DNA from: Caulobacterales bacterium RIFOXYB1_FULL_67_16
Lineage (GTDB): Bacteria; Pseudomonadota; Alphaproteobacteria; Caulobacterales; Caulobacteraceae
Assembly: GCA_001796045.1 (NCBI GenBank)
Contig: MGLN01000106.1
Coordinates: 1-6,381, forward strand
Length of the DNA: 6,381 nucleotides
Reading direction: 5' to 3'
Below are positions 1 to 6,081 of this stretch, piece after piece (position 1 is the first letter of the stretch; each line of letters opens with the position of its first letter). Under the pieces are notes generated by a model, which was given only the letters and a program-made list of their open reading frames with translations, had not been told where the DNA came from and made no database searches. Made by a program: the position numbers and the translations under genes.

Positions 1-511
1 CGACACTCCCGGCGGCGATACCGCCGTGTCCAGCGCGGCCCACGCGCGCGCAGACCAGATCGTCACTCCGATGAACGACAGTTTCGTCGACTTCGACCTG
101 CTGGGCGAGGTCGATCCGGTCTCGCTGGAACTGCTGAAGCCGTCGATCTACTCCGAAAGCGTCTGGGAAGCGCGCAAGGTCCGCGCCATCACCCAGGGCC
201 GGCACGCCTCCATCGACTGGCTGGTGGTGACCAATCGTCTGGCTGTCGCCGAGGCGCGTAACCGCAAACGCCTGGAAGAGCGGATGAACAAGCTGGCCAA
301 GCGGGTCGGCTTCCGGGTCGGGCCGGGCTTGCGCGACCGCGTCATCTATCGCGAGCTGTTCCCTTTCGGCCTAACGGTCGCCGACCTGTCCAACGAGGTT
401 CGTCCGGTCGCCGTCTCCCTCGCCCATGTCGCGGCGCGCCAGGAGATGCGAAATCTGATGAAGGCCATGGGCATAGATCAGGCCCTGGCCCCTCTGGACG
501 TGGCCGCCTGA
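1..511 (+). CDS. mipZ: MipZ, ParA-type cell-division positioning ATPase (C-terminal part, 5' end outside window)
   Basis: MipZ is a cytoplasmic P-loop ATPase that binds ParB at the chromosome origins, forms a polar gradient and inhibits FtsZ polymerisation, so the Z-ring forms at midcell. The frame is open to the left edge. The first full codons (from base 2) read DTPGGD, the Walker B/switch II region of ParA/MipZ proteins, so the start and the Walker A part lie upstream and 169 residues remain. Recognition rests on recalled similarity to Caulobacter MipZ along the whole fragment: VTPMNDSFVDFD (fragment residues 21-32), EARNRKRLE (84-92), then KRVGFR and GPGLRDRVIYRELFPFGLT (to about 125). 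The long conserved basic stretch (84-117) lies in the half of the protein implicated in chromosome binding. GTG at 26 and ATG at 71 are internal codons, not starts, because homology continues upstream of both. The extreme C-terminus is the least conserved part. The family call is firm; orthology is inferred without an alignment. Confidence 0.93.
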   Translation, partial: DTPGGDTAVSSAAHARADQIVTPMNDSFVDFDLLGEVDPVSLELLKPSIYSESVWEARKVRAITQGRHASIDWLVVTNRLAVAEARNRKRLEERMNKLAKRVGFRVGPGLRDRVIYRELFPFGLTVADLSNEVRPVAVSLAHVAARQEMRNLMKAMGIDQALAPLDVAA

Positions 512-527
512 AAAGCCGGATGATCGC

Positions 528-947
528 GTGGCCCTGATCGGACTGGCCCTTGCGGCCGTCATTCTTTGGGCCCTGGTGCGGCTTGGCCGTCAGACGGAAC
601 GGCGGGGCCGCGCCCACTGGCGCGTGACCGCCACCCTCATGGCCTCGGCCCTGCTGGCCGGCGGCGCCCTGGCGGCCTTTCGGGGCGCCTGGCTGTGGGC
701 GGCCGTGCTCGCCGCCGCCGGGCTCTATCTCGCCTGGTCTTCCCGCAGTCGCATCCCGGTCAGATCCGAACCGATCAGCGCCGCCGACGCCCGCGCTGTC
801 CTGGGCGTCGGCCCGCACGCCACCGAGGCGGAGATCCGGACCGCCTGGAAGAAGGCCATGGCCCGCGTCCATCCGGACCAGGGCGGCACCGATGGTCTGG
901 CCGCCCGGGTCAATGCGGCCCGCGACCGGCTGCTCCAAAAGCCCTGA
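528..947 (+). CDS. Small membrane protein with C-terminal J domain (DnaJ-like)
   Basis: A 139-residue predicted membrane co-chaperone. Three hydrophobic segments are visible (about residues 2-19, 33-51 and 54-71; the last two are separated only by a short FRG turn). A compact J domain follows at about 84-136, with helix II TEAEIRTAWKKAMARV, the diagnostic HPD at 115-117, DQGGTD, and helix III ending at the C-terminus. J domains use HPD to stimulate the ATPase of an Hsp70, so DnaK is the expected partner if the domain faces the cytoplasm. The arrangement (membrane segments, then a short J domain without a Gly/Phe region or zinc finger) resembles Tim14/Pam18-like and DjlA-like membrane J proteins; client unknown. 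The start is GTG at 528, 16 bases after the mipZ stop, with only a weak GGA at 518-520 as ribosome site, so translation may depend on coupling to mipZ. The next in-frame Met (residue 38) would remove the first membrane segment. Confidence 0.85.
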   Translation: MALIGLALAAVILWALVRLGRQTERRGRAHWRVTATLMASALLAGGALAAFRGAWLWAAVLAAAGLYLAWSSRSRIPVRSEPISAADARAVLGVGPHATEAEIRTAWKKAMARVHPDQGGTDGLAARVNAARDRLLQKP

Positions 948-981
948 CCGGCGCCGCAGCAGACGGCCTCAGCGCCCGGTC
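946..981. terminator. Possible bidirectional terminator between convergent genes
   Basis: An imperfect inverted repeat pairs GACCGG (946-951) plus CGC (952-954) with GCG (972-974) plus CCGGTC (976-981), leaving C975 bulged and a loop of about 17 bases. It spans the stop codons of the J-domain gene (plus) and the ABC permease gene (minus), where a shared terminator would be expected. There is no T-run on either side, so intrinsic termination is doubtful. It could equally be a chance GC-rich palindrome. Confidence 0.3.
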
Positions 982-2327
982 ACCGCCCGCCCGAAGGTCT
1001 TCCAGCTCAGTTTCACGTCGGACAGTGCGCCGGCCCGGAAGGCGCGGCCTGCGATCCACACCATCAGAACCGCCGTCGCGAACATGCCGACCAGGGTCAG
1101 GACGATCTCGATCAGCGGCGGATCGCTTGGGGCGCGGGCGCTCATCAGGAAGGGGGTGAAGAAGGGGATCCAGGACAGCACCTTGACCACAGGGGCGTCG
1201 GGGCTGGTCAGAGCCATCTGCATCACCAGGATCGGCACGACCAGGATCATCATGATCGGCCCCATCAGGGTCTGGGCGTCGCGGGGCGTTTCGCAGAAGG
1301 CGCCGATGGCGGCGAACAGCACCGCATACATCAGATAGCCGCCGACCATATAGGCGATGAAGTAGAAAACCAGACCGCCGTCCAGCAGCACCTGGCCGAT
1401 GGTCGCCGCCGTCTCGGGCGAGGCGGACACCAGAACCGAGGACCCGATCCCCGCCCACACCGCCAGCACCGTCAGGGTCAGCAGGGCCACGCCCAGCACC
1501 TTGCCGGTCAGGATTTCGGACGCCGAGGCCGAGGACAGCAGCACTTCCAGGATCTTGTTCGACTTCTCCTCCATCACGCTGTTCAGCAGGATCGAGGCGC
1601 CGGTGATGACCAGCGACCACAAGAGGAAACCGGCGCCCAGGCCGATGAAGGAGGGAATCCGGTCCCGCATCGACACCTCGCCCCCGCTGGCCGCGTCGGG
1701 CGAGAAGGCCTTAACCTCGGGCTTGAAGGCCTCGATCTCCTCGACCAAGGCCGGGGCGACGCCGGCGGCCGTCAGGGCCTGGTCGCGATAGCCGCGTCGC
1801 AGGGCGTCGCGGACGAAGCCTTCCACATCGTTGTCGGTGGTCCGCGCGGTCCAGACCTGGGCCTGGGGCTTGCCTTCGACGCGGTTCAGGAAGACCACGG
1901 CGTCCAGCCGCCGATCCTTGGGCGCGGCCTTGTCCAGGGTTTCGCGCAGGGCGGCCTCGCGGGCCGGCCCCGCCGGGGCGACCGTGATGCTGGCCGGCGC
2001 CTCGACCAGCCGCATCTTCGGCCCGGCGATGGAGGCGGCGGCGCGTCCGGCGGCGCCCTGACCCTTCTGCGCCGCTTCCTGAACCTTCTCGGCCAGGCGG
2101 GCCTTTTCCTCCTCCAAGGCGGTGCGGACCTCGGCCGCCAGGCCCGTGGCGGCAGGACTCTCCTCGACCAGGGCGACGGTCTTCACGGGCTCGGCTGAGC
2201 GGATCAGCAGGGGAATGCCCCCGCCCAGGACGGCGAACATCGGAAAGGCCAGCAGGGACAGCCAGAAGCCCACGGTCTTGGCGTAGGCCACATATTCGCG
2301 ACGGGCGATCAGCAGGGTGCGTTTCAT
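969..2327 (-). CDS. ABC-2 type exporter permease, NatB-like
   Basis: A 452-residue inner-membrane permease, half of an ABC exporter whose ATPase is encoded immediately upstream. The N-terminus (MKRTLLIARREYVAYAKT) is typical of NatB/YhaP-type permeases and is followed by a first membrane segment at about 20-42. A large extracytoplasmic domain follows (about 44-220), with a charged, Ala/Glu/Lys-rich helical stretch at 60-95. Five more segments lie at about 225-249, 275-300, 318-343, 354-372 and 405-428. The motif VMEEKSNKILEVLLSS (251-266), just after the second segment, is the family's conserved cytoplasmic coupling region. The ATG overlaps the ATPase stop by four bases (ATGA), and a good site, CGGAGG, lies at 2335-2340, seven bases upstream inside the ATPase gene, so the two are translationally coupled. 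NatA/NatB is known as a sodium exporter in Bacillus, but this family exports varied compounds; the substrate cannot be read from the sequence. Confidence 0.9.
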   Translation of the reverse strand: MKRTLLIARREYVAYAKTVGFWLSLLAFPMFAVLGGGIPLLIRSAEPVKTVALVEESPAATGLAAEVRTALEEEKARLAEKVQEAAQKGQGAAGRAAASIAGPKMRLVEAPASITVAPAGPAREAALRETLDKAAPKDRRLDAVVFLNRVEGKPQAQVWTARTTDNDVEGFVRDALRRGYRDQALTAAGVAPALVEEIEAFKPEVKAFSPDAASGGEVSMRDRIPSFIGLGAGFLLWSLVITGASILLNSVMEEKSNKILEVLLSSASASEILTGKVLGVALLTLTVLAVWAGIGSSVLVSASPETAATIGQVLLDGGLVFYFIAYMVGGYLMYAVLFAAIGAFCETPRDAQTLMGPIMMILVVPILVMQMALTSPDAPVVKVLSWIPFFTPFLMSARAPSDPPLIEIVLTLVGMFATAVLMVWIAGRAFRAGALSDVKLSWKTFGRAVTGR

Positions 2328-3274
2328 TGGCCCGCCTCCGAACGGTTCAGGGCTTGGTCGGGATTGTCGCCCGTCAGATTGATGAAGGCGTCGTGCAGCG
2401 TCGGCTCCTTCAGGGCGAAGCCGCGCACGTCCAGCCCGTTCAGGAAGGCCGCCTTCAGCGTCTCCTGACCCCCGGCGCCGGCCGCCAGGGCGATCTTCAG
2501 CCGCCGCACCCCGTCCTGATCGGACAGGGTCTCGACCCCCGCCACGCCGGGCAGGGCCGTCGCCGCCTCGGGCGTAATGGCCCCATCCAGATCGAGGAAG
2601 CGCGGCGAGGTCGCCTTGGCCTCATCCACCGAACCCTCGAAGGCCTTCCGCCCCCGCGCCAGCAGCACCACCTTGTCGCACAGCCGTTCGGCGTGTTGCA
2701 TCACATGGGTCGAAAACAGGACCGTGGCGCCCTCGGCCGCCAGGCCCCGGATCATCTCCTCCAGACCCTGCTGGTTCATCGGGTCCAGGCCCGAGAAGGG
2801 CTCGTCCAGGATCACGAACTCGGGCCGGTGCACCACGGCGGCGATCAGCTGAACCTTCTGAGCCATCCCCTTGGACAGCTCCTTCATCTTCTTCTTCTGA
2901 GCCGCACCCAGGCCCTGCTGCTCCAGCAGCTGCTTCGCGCGGCGCTTGCCTTCGCCCATGGGCACCCCCTTCAGGGCGCCGAAGAAGGCGATGGCCTCGA
3001 CCGGGGTCATCTTCTTGTAGAGGCCGCGCTCCTCCGGCAGGAATCCGAGGCGGTCCCGCACCAGCCGCCCATTCGGGGCGCCGAGGATGTCGATCCGGCC
3101 CGAGGTCGCGGGCTGCAGCCCCAGGATCATACGAAGAGTCGAGGTCTTGCCCGCCCCGTTCGGCCCCAGGAAGCCGCAGATCGAGCCCTTGGGCACTTCG
3201 AAGCTCAGATCGCGCACGGCGTCGAAACCGCCGTACCGCTTGCTCACGCCTTCCAGCGTCAAGGCCGCCGTCAT
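2324..3274 (-). CDS. ABC transporter ATP-binding protein with C-terminal DUF4162
   Basis: A 316-residue cytoplasmic ATPase that powers the permease encoded next to it. Visible motifs are Walker A GPNGAGKT (37-44), signature LSKGMAQKVQ (133-142), Walker B VILDEP (154-159) with catalytic Glu158, D-loop SGLD (161-164) and switch His190 in STH. The Q-loop position reads LPEERGLYKKM (79-89), with Glu where most ABC ATPases have Gln; I recall this in NatA-like exporter ATPases. The C-terminal part, about residues 220-300, ending in the family-typical EPTLHDAFINLTG, matches DUF4162. The ATG at 3274 is preferred over an in-frame GTG five codons upstream, because that longer start would consume the strong ribosome site. 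It is the first gene of a two-gene operon with the permease, which starts within its stop codon. The substrate is unknown. Confidence 0.94.
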   Translation of the reverse strand: MTAALTLEGVSKRYGGFDAVRDLSFEVPKGSICGFLGPNGAGKTSTLRMILGLQPATSGRIDILGAPNGRLVRDRLGFLPEERGLYKKMTPVEAIAFFGALKGVPMGEGKRRAKQLLEQQGLGAAQKKKMKELSKGMAQKVQLIAAVVHRPEFVILDEPFSGLDPMNQQGLEEMIRGLAAEGATVLFSTHVMQHAERLCDKVVLLARGRKAFEGSVDEAKATSPRFLDLDGAITPEAATALPGVAGVETLSDQDGVRRLKIALAAGAGGQETLKAAFLNGLDVRGFALKEPTLHDAFINLTGDNPDQALNRSEAGQ

Positions 3275-3279
3275 CTTGT

Positions 3280-3287
3280 CTCCCCCC
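3280..3287 (-). promoter_or_regulatory. Ribosome binding site that fixes the ABC ATPase start
   Basis: On the minus strand GGGGGGAG ends five bases before the ATG at 3274. Using the upstream GTG (3287-3289) would place this site inside the coding region, so the ATG is the likely start. Confidence 0.7.
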
Positions 3288-3300
3288 ACAGTTGCAACCA

Positions 3301-3324
3301 GCCTAGCAAGACGGAAGCGGTCCA
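3301..3324 (-). promoter_or_regulatory. Candidate promoter for the ABC exporter operon (weak)
   Basis: Reading the minus strand, TGGACCG (3324-3318) is followed after ten bases by GCTAGGC (3307-3301). The short 10-14 base spacer with a GCTA-beginning -10 resembles the Caulobacter housekeeping consensus TTGACGS / GCTANAWC, but only about five of seven and four of seven informative positions match. A start near 3293 would give a leader of about 20 bases before the ATG at 3274. The -35 part would fall in the terminator-like hairpin upstream. This is a guess from a partial match. Confidence 0.22.
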
Positions 3325-3339
3325 GGCCAGCCGCTTCCG
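3312..3339 (-). terminator. Terminator-like hairpin after the CocE-type hydrolase gene
   Basis: A perfect nine-base inverted repeat, CGGAAGCGG (3312-3320) and CCGCTTCCG (3331-3339), with a ten-base loop, lies 11 bases past the stop codon of the hydrolase gene. On the minus strand the stem is followed by TCTTGCT, a weak T-rich tail. Position, stem length and GC content fit intrinsic termination of the hydrolase transcript before the ABC operon; the poor T-tract means termination may be incomplete. Confidence 0.6.
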
Positions 3340-3349
3340 CCCGGTCGCC

Positions 3350-5236
3350 CTATTTCAGGACCGGCAGGTCGATGTAGGACGCGTCCTCGCCCGCATGGTG
3401 GACGGCGTTGTCGGCGATCACGCCCTGGGTTTCGGACTCGTTCGGGCCGCCGGTGTTCAGGTTGCGCACGAATTTCGGGAAGTTGGAGCTGGTCACCTCC
3501 ACCCGGATTCGGTGCCCCGCCTGGAAGGTGTTGCTGATCGTCATCGGCGTGGGCTGCACCGTCGCCACCTGGCCGGGGACCAGGGGCGTCGGCCGCGCAT
3601 AGCCGTCGCGATAGCGGGCCCGCATGATGGTGTCGCCCAGGATATAGGCGGTCCCGTCCGGCGCCACGTCCACCAGCTTGACCGCGAAGTCCGTATCCGC
3701 CGCAGACGACGACACCTTCAGCACCGCGTCGATGAAGCCCGTCACCTGCATCGGCGCCGTCAGGGGCTCGGACGTATAGACCAGCACGTCGTTGCGCGCC
3801 TCGATCTGCCGCTGATCGAAGGCGCCGGCCGTGACCAGGCCGCCGTTGCAGCAATCCCCGCCGCCGATGGTCTGGACCGGGTTCATCGGATCATAGCGAT
3901 AGCGGTCCGCCGCCTCGCCCGCCGGCGGCGCTTCCAGGCTGAGCCGGCCGTCGCCGTTCAGGCTGTTGGCAGCGCCGCCCGAGCGCAGATACATCCGCAC
4001 CGTCTCGACCCCCTGCGGCGGCCACTGGGCGGCGGTGCGCCACCTGTTTTCGCCCATGTTGAAATACTGGACATGGGGCGTCGTGGCGGGGAAGGCGCGG
4101 GTCTCGCCCTTCAGCCAGCGGTCGAACCAGGCGGCGACCAGGCCGTCGCTGTCGAAGCTGGCGTCGCCCAGGCTCCGGTCGCCCGAGCGGAAGTTCGGCC
4201 CCAGGCCGCCGAAGGCGCAGTGGTTGTTCGGCCCGACCACCACATACTGGTTCTCGGCCGCCTCGCGATCCTGGGTGGTCGAACGGGCGTGGTTGAACAG
4301 CTCCATGTTCGGCCCGATGGAGACGTCGTACCAGCTGTTGAACCACAGTGACGGCACGCCCCAGCCCATGTCGTCGTGATACAGGCCCCCTTGGCGCCAG
4401 GCCGGATCGTCCGGCGAGCGCGCGATCAGTTCGTCGAAGGTCGCCGGCGGTTCGCCCAGATCCTTCAGCATCTCGTTGACGGGCAGATGGCGGATCTGGC
4501 TGGGCCAGTTTACGTCCGGCTTCTTGGCGTCCAGGTCGTTGTAGCGGACCAGTCGGGCGCGGGTCTCCTGATCGATGTCGCCGGGGATCTGCGCCCGCTC
4601 CGGATTGTCCACGCCGTACAGCCAGACGAAGAACAGGTTGCGGGGCACGCCGCCGGTGTACCAGTTGCCCTGTTCCTGGAAGCGGCCGACCTTGCCGATG
4701 CCGGCGCCGGAGGCCTGGGGGACCATGGCGGCGTGGGCCGGGTGGTTCTGGGCCGCCAGGGCCAGCTGCCATTCGGCCGAGGAGGAACAGCCCAGGGTGC
4801 CGACCTTGCCGTTCGACCAGGGCTGGGCCGCGATCCAGGTCAGGGCGTCATAGCCGTCGGTCTGGGGGTAGCCCAGGATCTCGTACTCGCCCTGCGAGAA
4901 GTAGCGGCCCCGCTCGTTCTGCATCACCAGGGCGTAGCCCCGGCTGACCCAGGTCAGGGCGGTGCGGGTCGAGCGCGCATTGTAGGCCAGCTCGTTATAG
5001 GGGGTTTTGATGAAGACGGTAGGCAGGGGGCCCTTGGCGCCCTTGGGCCGATAGATGTTGGTCGCCAGGCCCACGCCGTCCCGCATCGGCACCATGACGG
5101 CCATCTCGACATCCGCGATGCGCGACAGTTCGGACTGGGCCGCCGCATCGCTGTAGCGGGCGTAGTTTTCGGCCAAGGCGGCCATGGGCGCGCCGGCCAA
5201 TACGGCGGCGACGACGGCGGCGACAAATCTGTTCAT
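3350..5236 (-). CDS. Secreted CocE/NonD family hydrolase (X-Pro dipeptidyl-peptidase / cocaine esterase type)
   Basis: A 628-residue exported serine hydrolase. A clear Sec signal peptide covers residues 1-22 (MNR, hydrophobic Ala/Val core, cleavage after ALA before Glu23). The alpha/beta-hydrolase domain begins with the family-typical VPMRDGVGLATNIYRPKG (49-66). The nucleophile elbow is GTLGCSSSAEWQ (146-157), where Ser151 aligns with the nucleophile of cocaine esterase; the usual GxSxxG has Ala at its last position. The acid is Asp304 in SWYD (301-304), and the base is His339 in VVGPNNHC. A helical cap insertion lies between elbow and acid, and from about 385 a C-terminal jelly-roll domain of the PepX_C type follows (VTGFIDAVLKVSSSAADTDF; ending near SYIDLPVLK). 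Family members cleave acyl or peptide bonds (beta-lactam acyl transfer, ester hydrolysis, Xaa-Pro peptides); the substrate here is unknown. The ATG at 5236 follows AGGAGG by seven bases and gives the signal peptide; the same frame stays open far upstream, but that part is a shadow of the peptidase gene. Confidence 0.92.
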   Translation of the reverse strand: MNRFVAAVVAAVLAGAPMAALAENYARYSDAAAQSELSRIADVEMAVMVPMRDGVGLATNIYRPKGAKGPLPTVFIKTPYNELAYNARSTRTALTWVSRGYALVMQNERGRYFSQGEYEILGYPQTDGYDALTWIAAQPWSNGKVGTLGCSSSAEWQLALAAQNHPAHAAMVPQASGAGIGKVGRFQEQGNWYTGGVPRNLFFVWLYGVDNPERAQIPGDIDQETRARLVRYNDLDAKKPDVNWPSQIRHLPVNEMLKDLGEPPATFDELIARSPDDPAWRQGGLYHDDMGWGVPSLWFNSWYDVSIGPNMELFNHARSTTQDREAAENQYVVVGPNNHCAFGGLGPNFRSGDRSLGDASFDSDGLVAAWFDRWLKGETRAFPATTPHVQYFNMGENRWRTAAQWPPQGVETVRMYLRSGGAANSLNGDGRLSLEAPPAGEAADRYRYDPMNPVQTIGGGDCCNGGLVTAGAFDQRQIEARNDVLVYTSEPLTAPMQVTGFIDAVLKVSSSAADTDFAVKLVDVAPDGTAYILGDTIMRARYRDGYARPTPLVPGQVATVQPTPMTISNTFQAGHRIRVEVTSSNFPKFVRNLNTGGPNESETQGVIADNAVHHAGEDASYIDLPVLK

Positions 5237-5241
5237 ACGGG

Positions 5242-5249
5242 CCCCTCCT
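5242..5249 (-). promoter_or_regulatory. Strong ribosome binding site of the hydrolase gene
   Basis: On the minus strand AGGAGGGG lies just upstream of the ATG at 5236 (seven bases from AGGAGG). It decides the start, because the frame is open for another 241 codons upstream without any homology to this family. Confidence 0.75.
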
Positions 5250-5301
5250 GAACGACGGAGGTTAGGCCCAGGTCGACCCCAGCCGCAACAAGCCCGCGAC
5301 T

Positions 5302-5934
5302 TCAACCGTGAGGTTTGACGGCCACGGCGAACTCTCGACCCACCACCTTGGTCGGATTGACCTGTCCGCCGCCGCGGCGGACTTCGAAATGCAGATGGGG
5401 GCCGGTGGAATAGCCGGTGGACCCGACCAGTCCGATCCTTTGGCCGGCCGCCAACGCGTCGCCGCTGGCCACGTCGATCCGGCTCAGATGGCCGTAGAGG
5501 GTGCTGAACCCGTTGGGGTGTCGAACCTCGATGAAGGCGCCATAGCCGCCTGCCTCGTACCCGGTCCGCACCACCCGACCTTCGGCGGCCGTGAACACGC
5601 TCGTGCCCTTGGGCGCGGCGATGTCCACGCCCTTGTGGGCGCGGGCGCGGGCCTCGATCGCCAGCTTGCGCAGGCCGAAGGGGGAGTTGATCGCATAGCC
5701 GCGAACGGGCGCCGAGAAAGCGATCTGGCGCATCACCGGACCCGGCGCCTCGGCTTCGGCCTTGACCGGCGGGGCCACGGGGGCGGCCGTCGGGGTCGGC
5801 GGCGCCTCGCGGGTCACGGCCGGCGCGGCCGCGGCGGCCAGCACGGCGACTGCCGCCAAGGCCGCCGTCTGGCCGGAGTGGATCAAAAGGCTCTTGCAAC
5901 GCGCCAGGGGCGCATCGGTCAACAGGCGTCGCAT
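5302..5934 (-). CDS. M23 family (LytM-type) peptidase, membrane-anchored or exported
   Basis: A 210-residue predicted murein-hydrolase-type zinc metallopeptidase acting in the periplasm. A basic N-terminus (MRRLLTDAPLARCK) leads to a hydrophobic stretch at about 21-40, either an uncleaved anchor or a signal peptide, then a Pro/Ala-rich linker (41-66). The LytM domain occupies about 78-195: INSPFGLR, then HKGVD with metal ligands His100 and Asp104, YGHL with His149, and GPHLHFEV with His180 and ligand His182. All expected ligands are present, so it should be an active enzyme rather than a degenerate EnvC/NlpD-like activator. It lacks the coiled coil of EnvC and any LysM repeat, and is short for the family. 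The ATG at 5934 has GGAG ten bases upstream (5945-5948). It lies 65 bases before the hydrolase gene on the same strand and may be co-transcribed. Exact substrate (cell-wall cross-link or other peptide) unknown. Confidence 0.92.
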   Translation of the reverse strand: MRRLLTDAPLARCKSLLIHSGQTAALAAVAVLAAAAAPAVTREAPPTPTAAPVAPPVKAEAEAPGPVMRQIAFSAPVRGYAINSPFGLRKLAIEARARAHKGVDIAAPKGTSVFTAAEGRVVRTGYEAGGYGAFIEVRHPNGFSTLYGHLSRIDVASGDALAAGQRIGLVGSTGYSTGPHLHFEVRRGGGQVNPTKVVGREFAVAVKPHG

Positions 5935-6081
5935 GCGGCGGCGTCTCCGGCGTCTTCACGCTCTGGAATGGCGGGGCCGGCGACCGAAGCCGCAGCGGGC
6001 GTCCCGTGAGGAGACGGGCTTATGCCGACGGCCTGGGGCGACTTTTGGACCTCTATCCGGCGACGGATGGTCGCAGTCGTC
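5935..6081. other. Intergenic region upstream of the M23 peptidase gene
   Basis: These 147 bases separate the YdcH-like gene from the peptidase gene and are the longest non-coding gap in the window. A five-base-pair hairpin (CCCGT 6003-6007, ACGGG 6014-6018) carries GAGGAG in its plus-strand loop. I see no convincing -35/-10 pair for the peptidase gene on the minus strand and no T-tailed terminator for the YdcH-like gene, though a promoter for the peptidase would be expected here if it is not transcribed from upstream. Confidence 0.5.

Noticed and set aside
26..511. A complete 161-residue protein starting at GTG 26
   Set aside because: The preceding codons read DTPGGDTA, continuing the MipZ Walker B region, so the gene is truncated by the window edge rather than starting here.
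566..1159. A 197-codon plus-strand frame overlapping the J-domain gene and the permease end
   Set aside because: Arg/Pro/Gly-rich translation, overlaps two genes with clear motifs; shadow frame.
3275..3289. The longer GTG start of the ABC ATPase
   Set aside because: It would put the Shine-Dalgarno sequence inside the gene and add residues unlike the usual family N-terminus; ATG at 3274 has ideal spacing.
2327..4351. A 674-codon plus-strand open frame antisense to the ABC ATPase and hydrolase genes
   Set aside because: The translation is Arg/Gly/His/Gln-rich low-complexity sequence without motifs, while the minus strand encodes two proteins with complete family motifs. It is a GC-driven shadow.
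4376..5251. A 291-codon plus-strand frame antisense to the hydrolase gene
   Set aside because: No motif and repetitive Gly/Val/Ala/Gln composition; antisense shadow of the hydrolase N-terminal half.
5237..5301. A promoter or terminator between the M23 and hydrolase genes
   Set aside because: Apart from the ribosome site, only a weak GCCTAACC stretch is present, with no paired -35 at plausible spacing and no T-tailed stem.
5237..5959. A 241-codon in-frame extension upstream of the hydrolase start, overlapping the whole M23 gene in another frame (apparent 869-residue protein)
   Set aside because: The extra part is Arg/Gly/Pro-rich with no homology; a signal peptide and strong ribosome site sit at the ATG at 5236, and the M23 frame is clearly the real one upstream.
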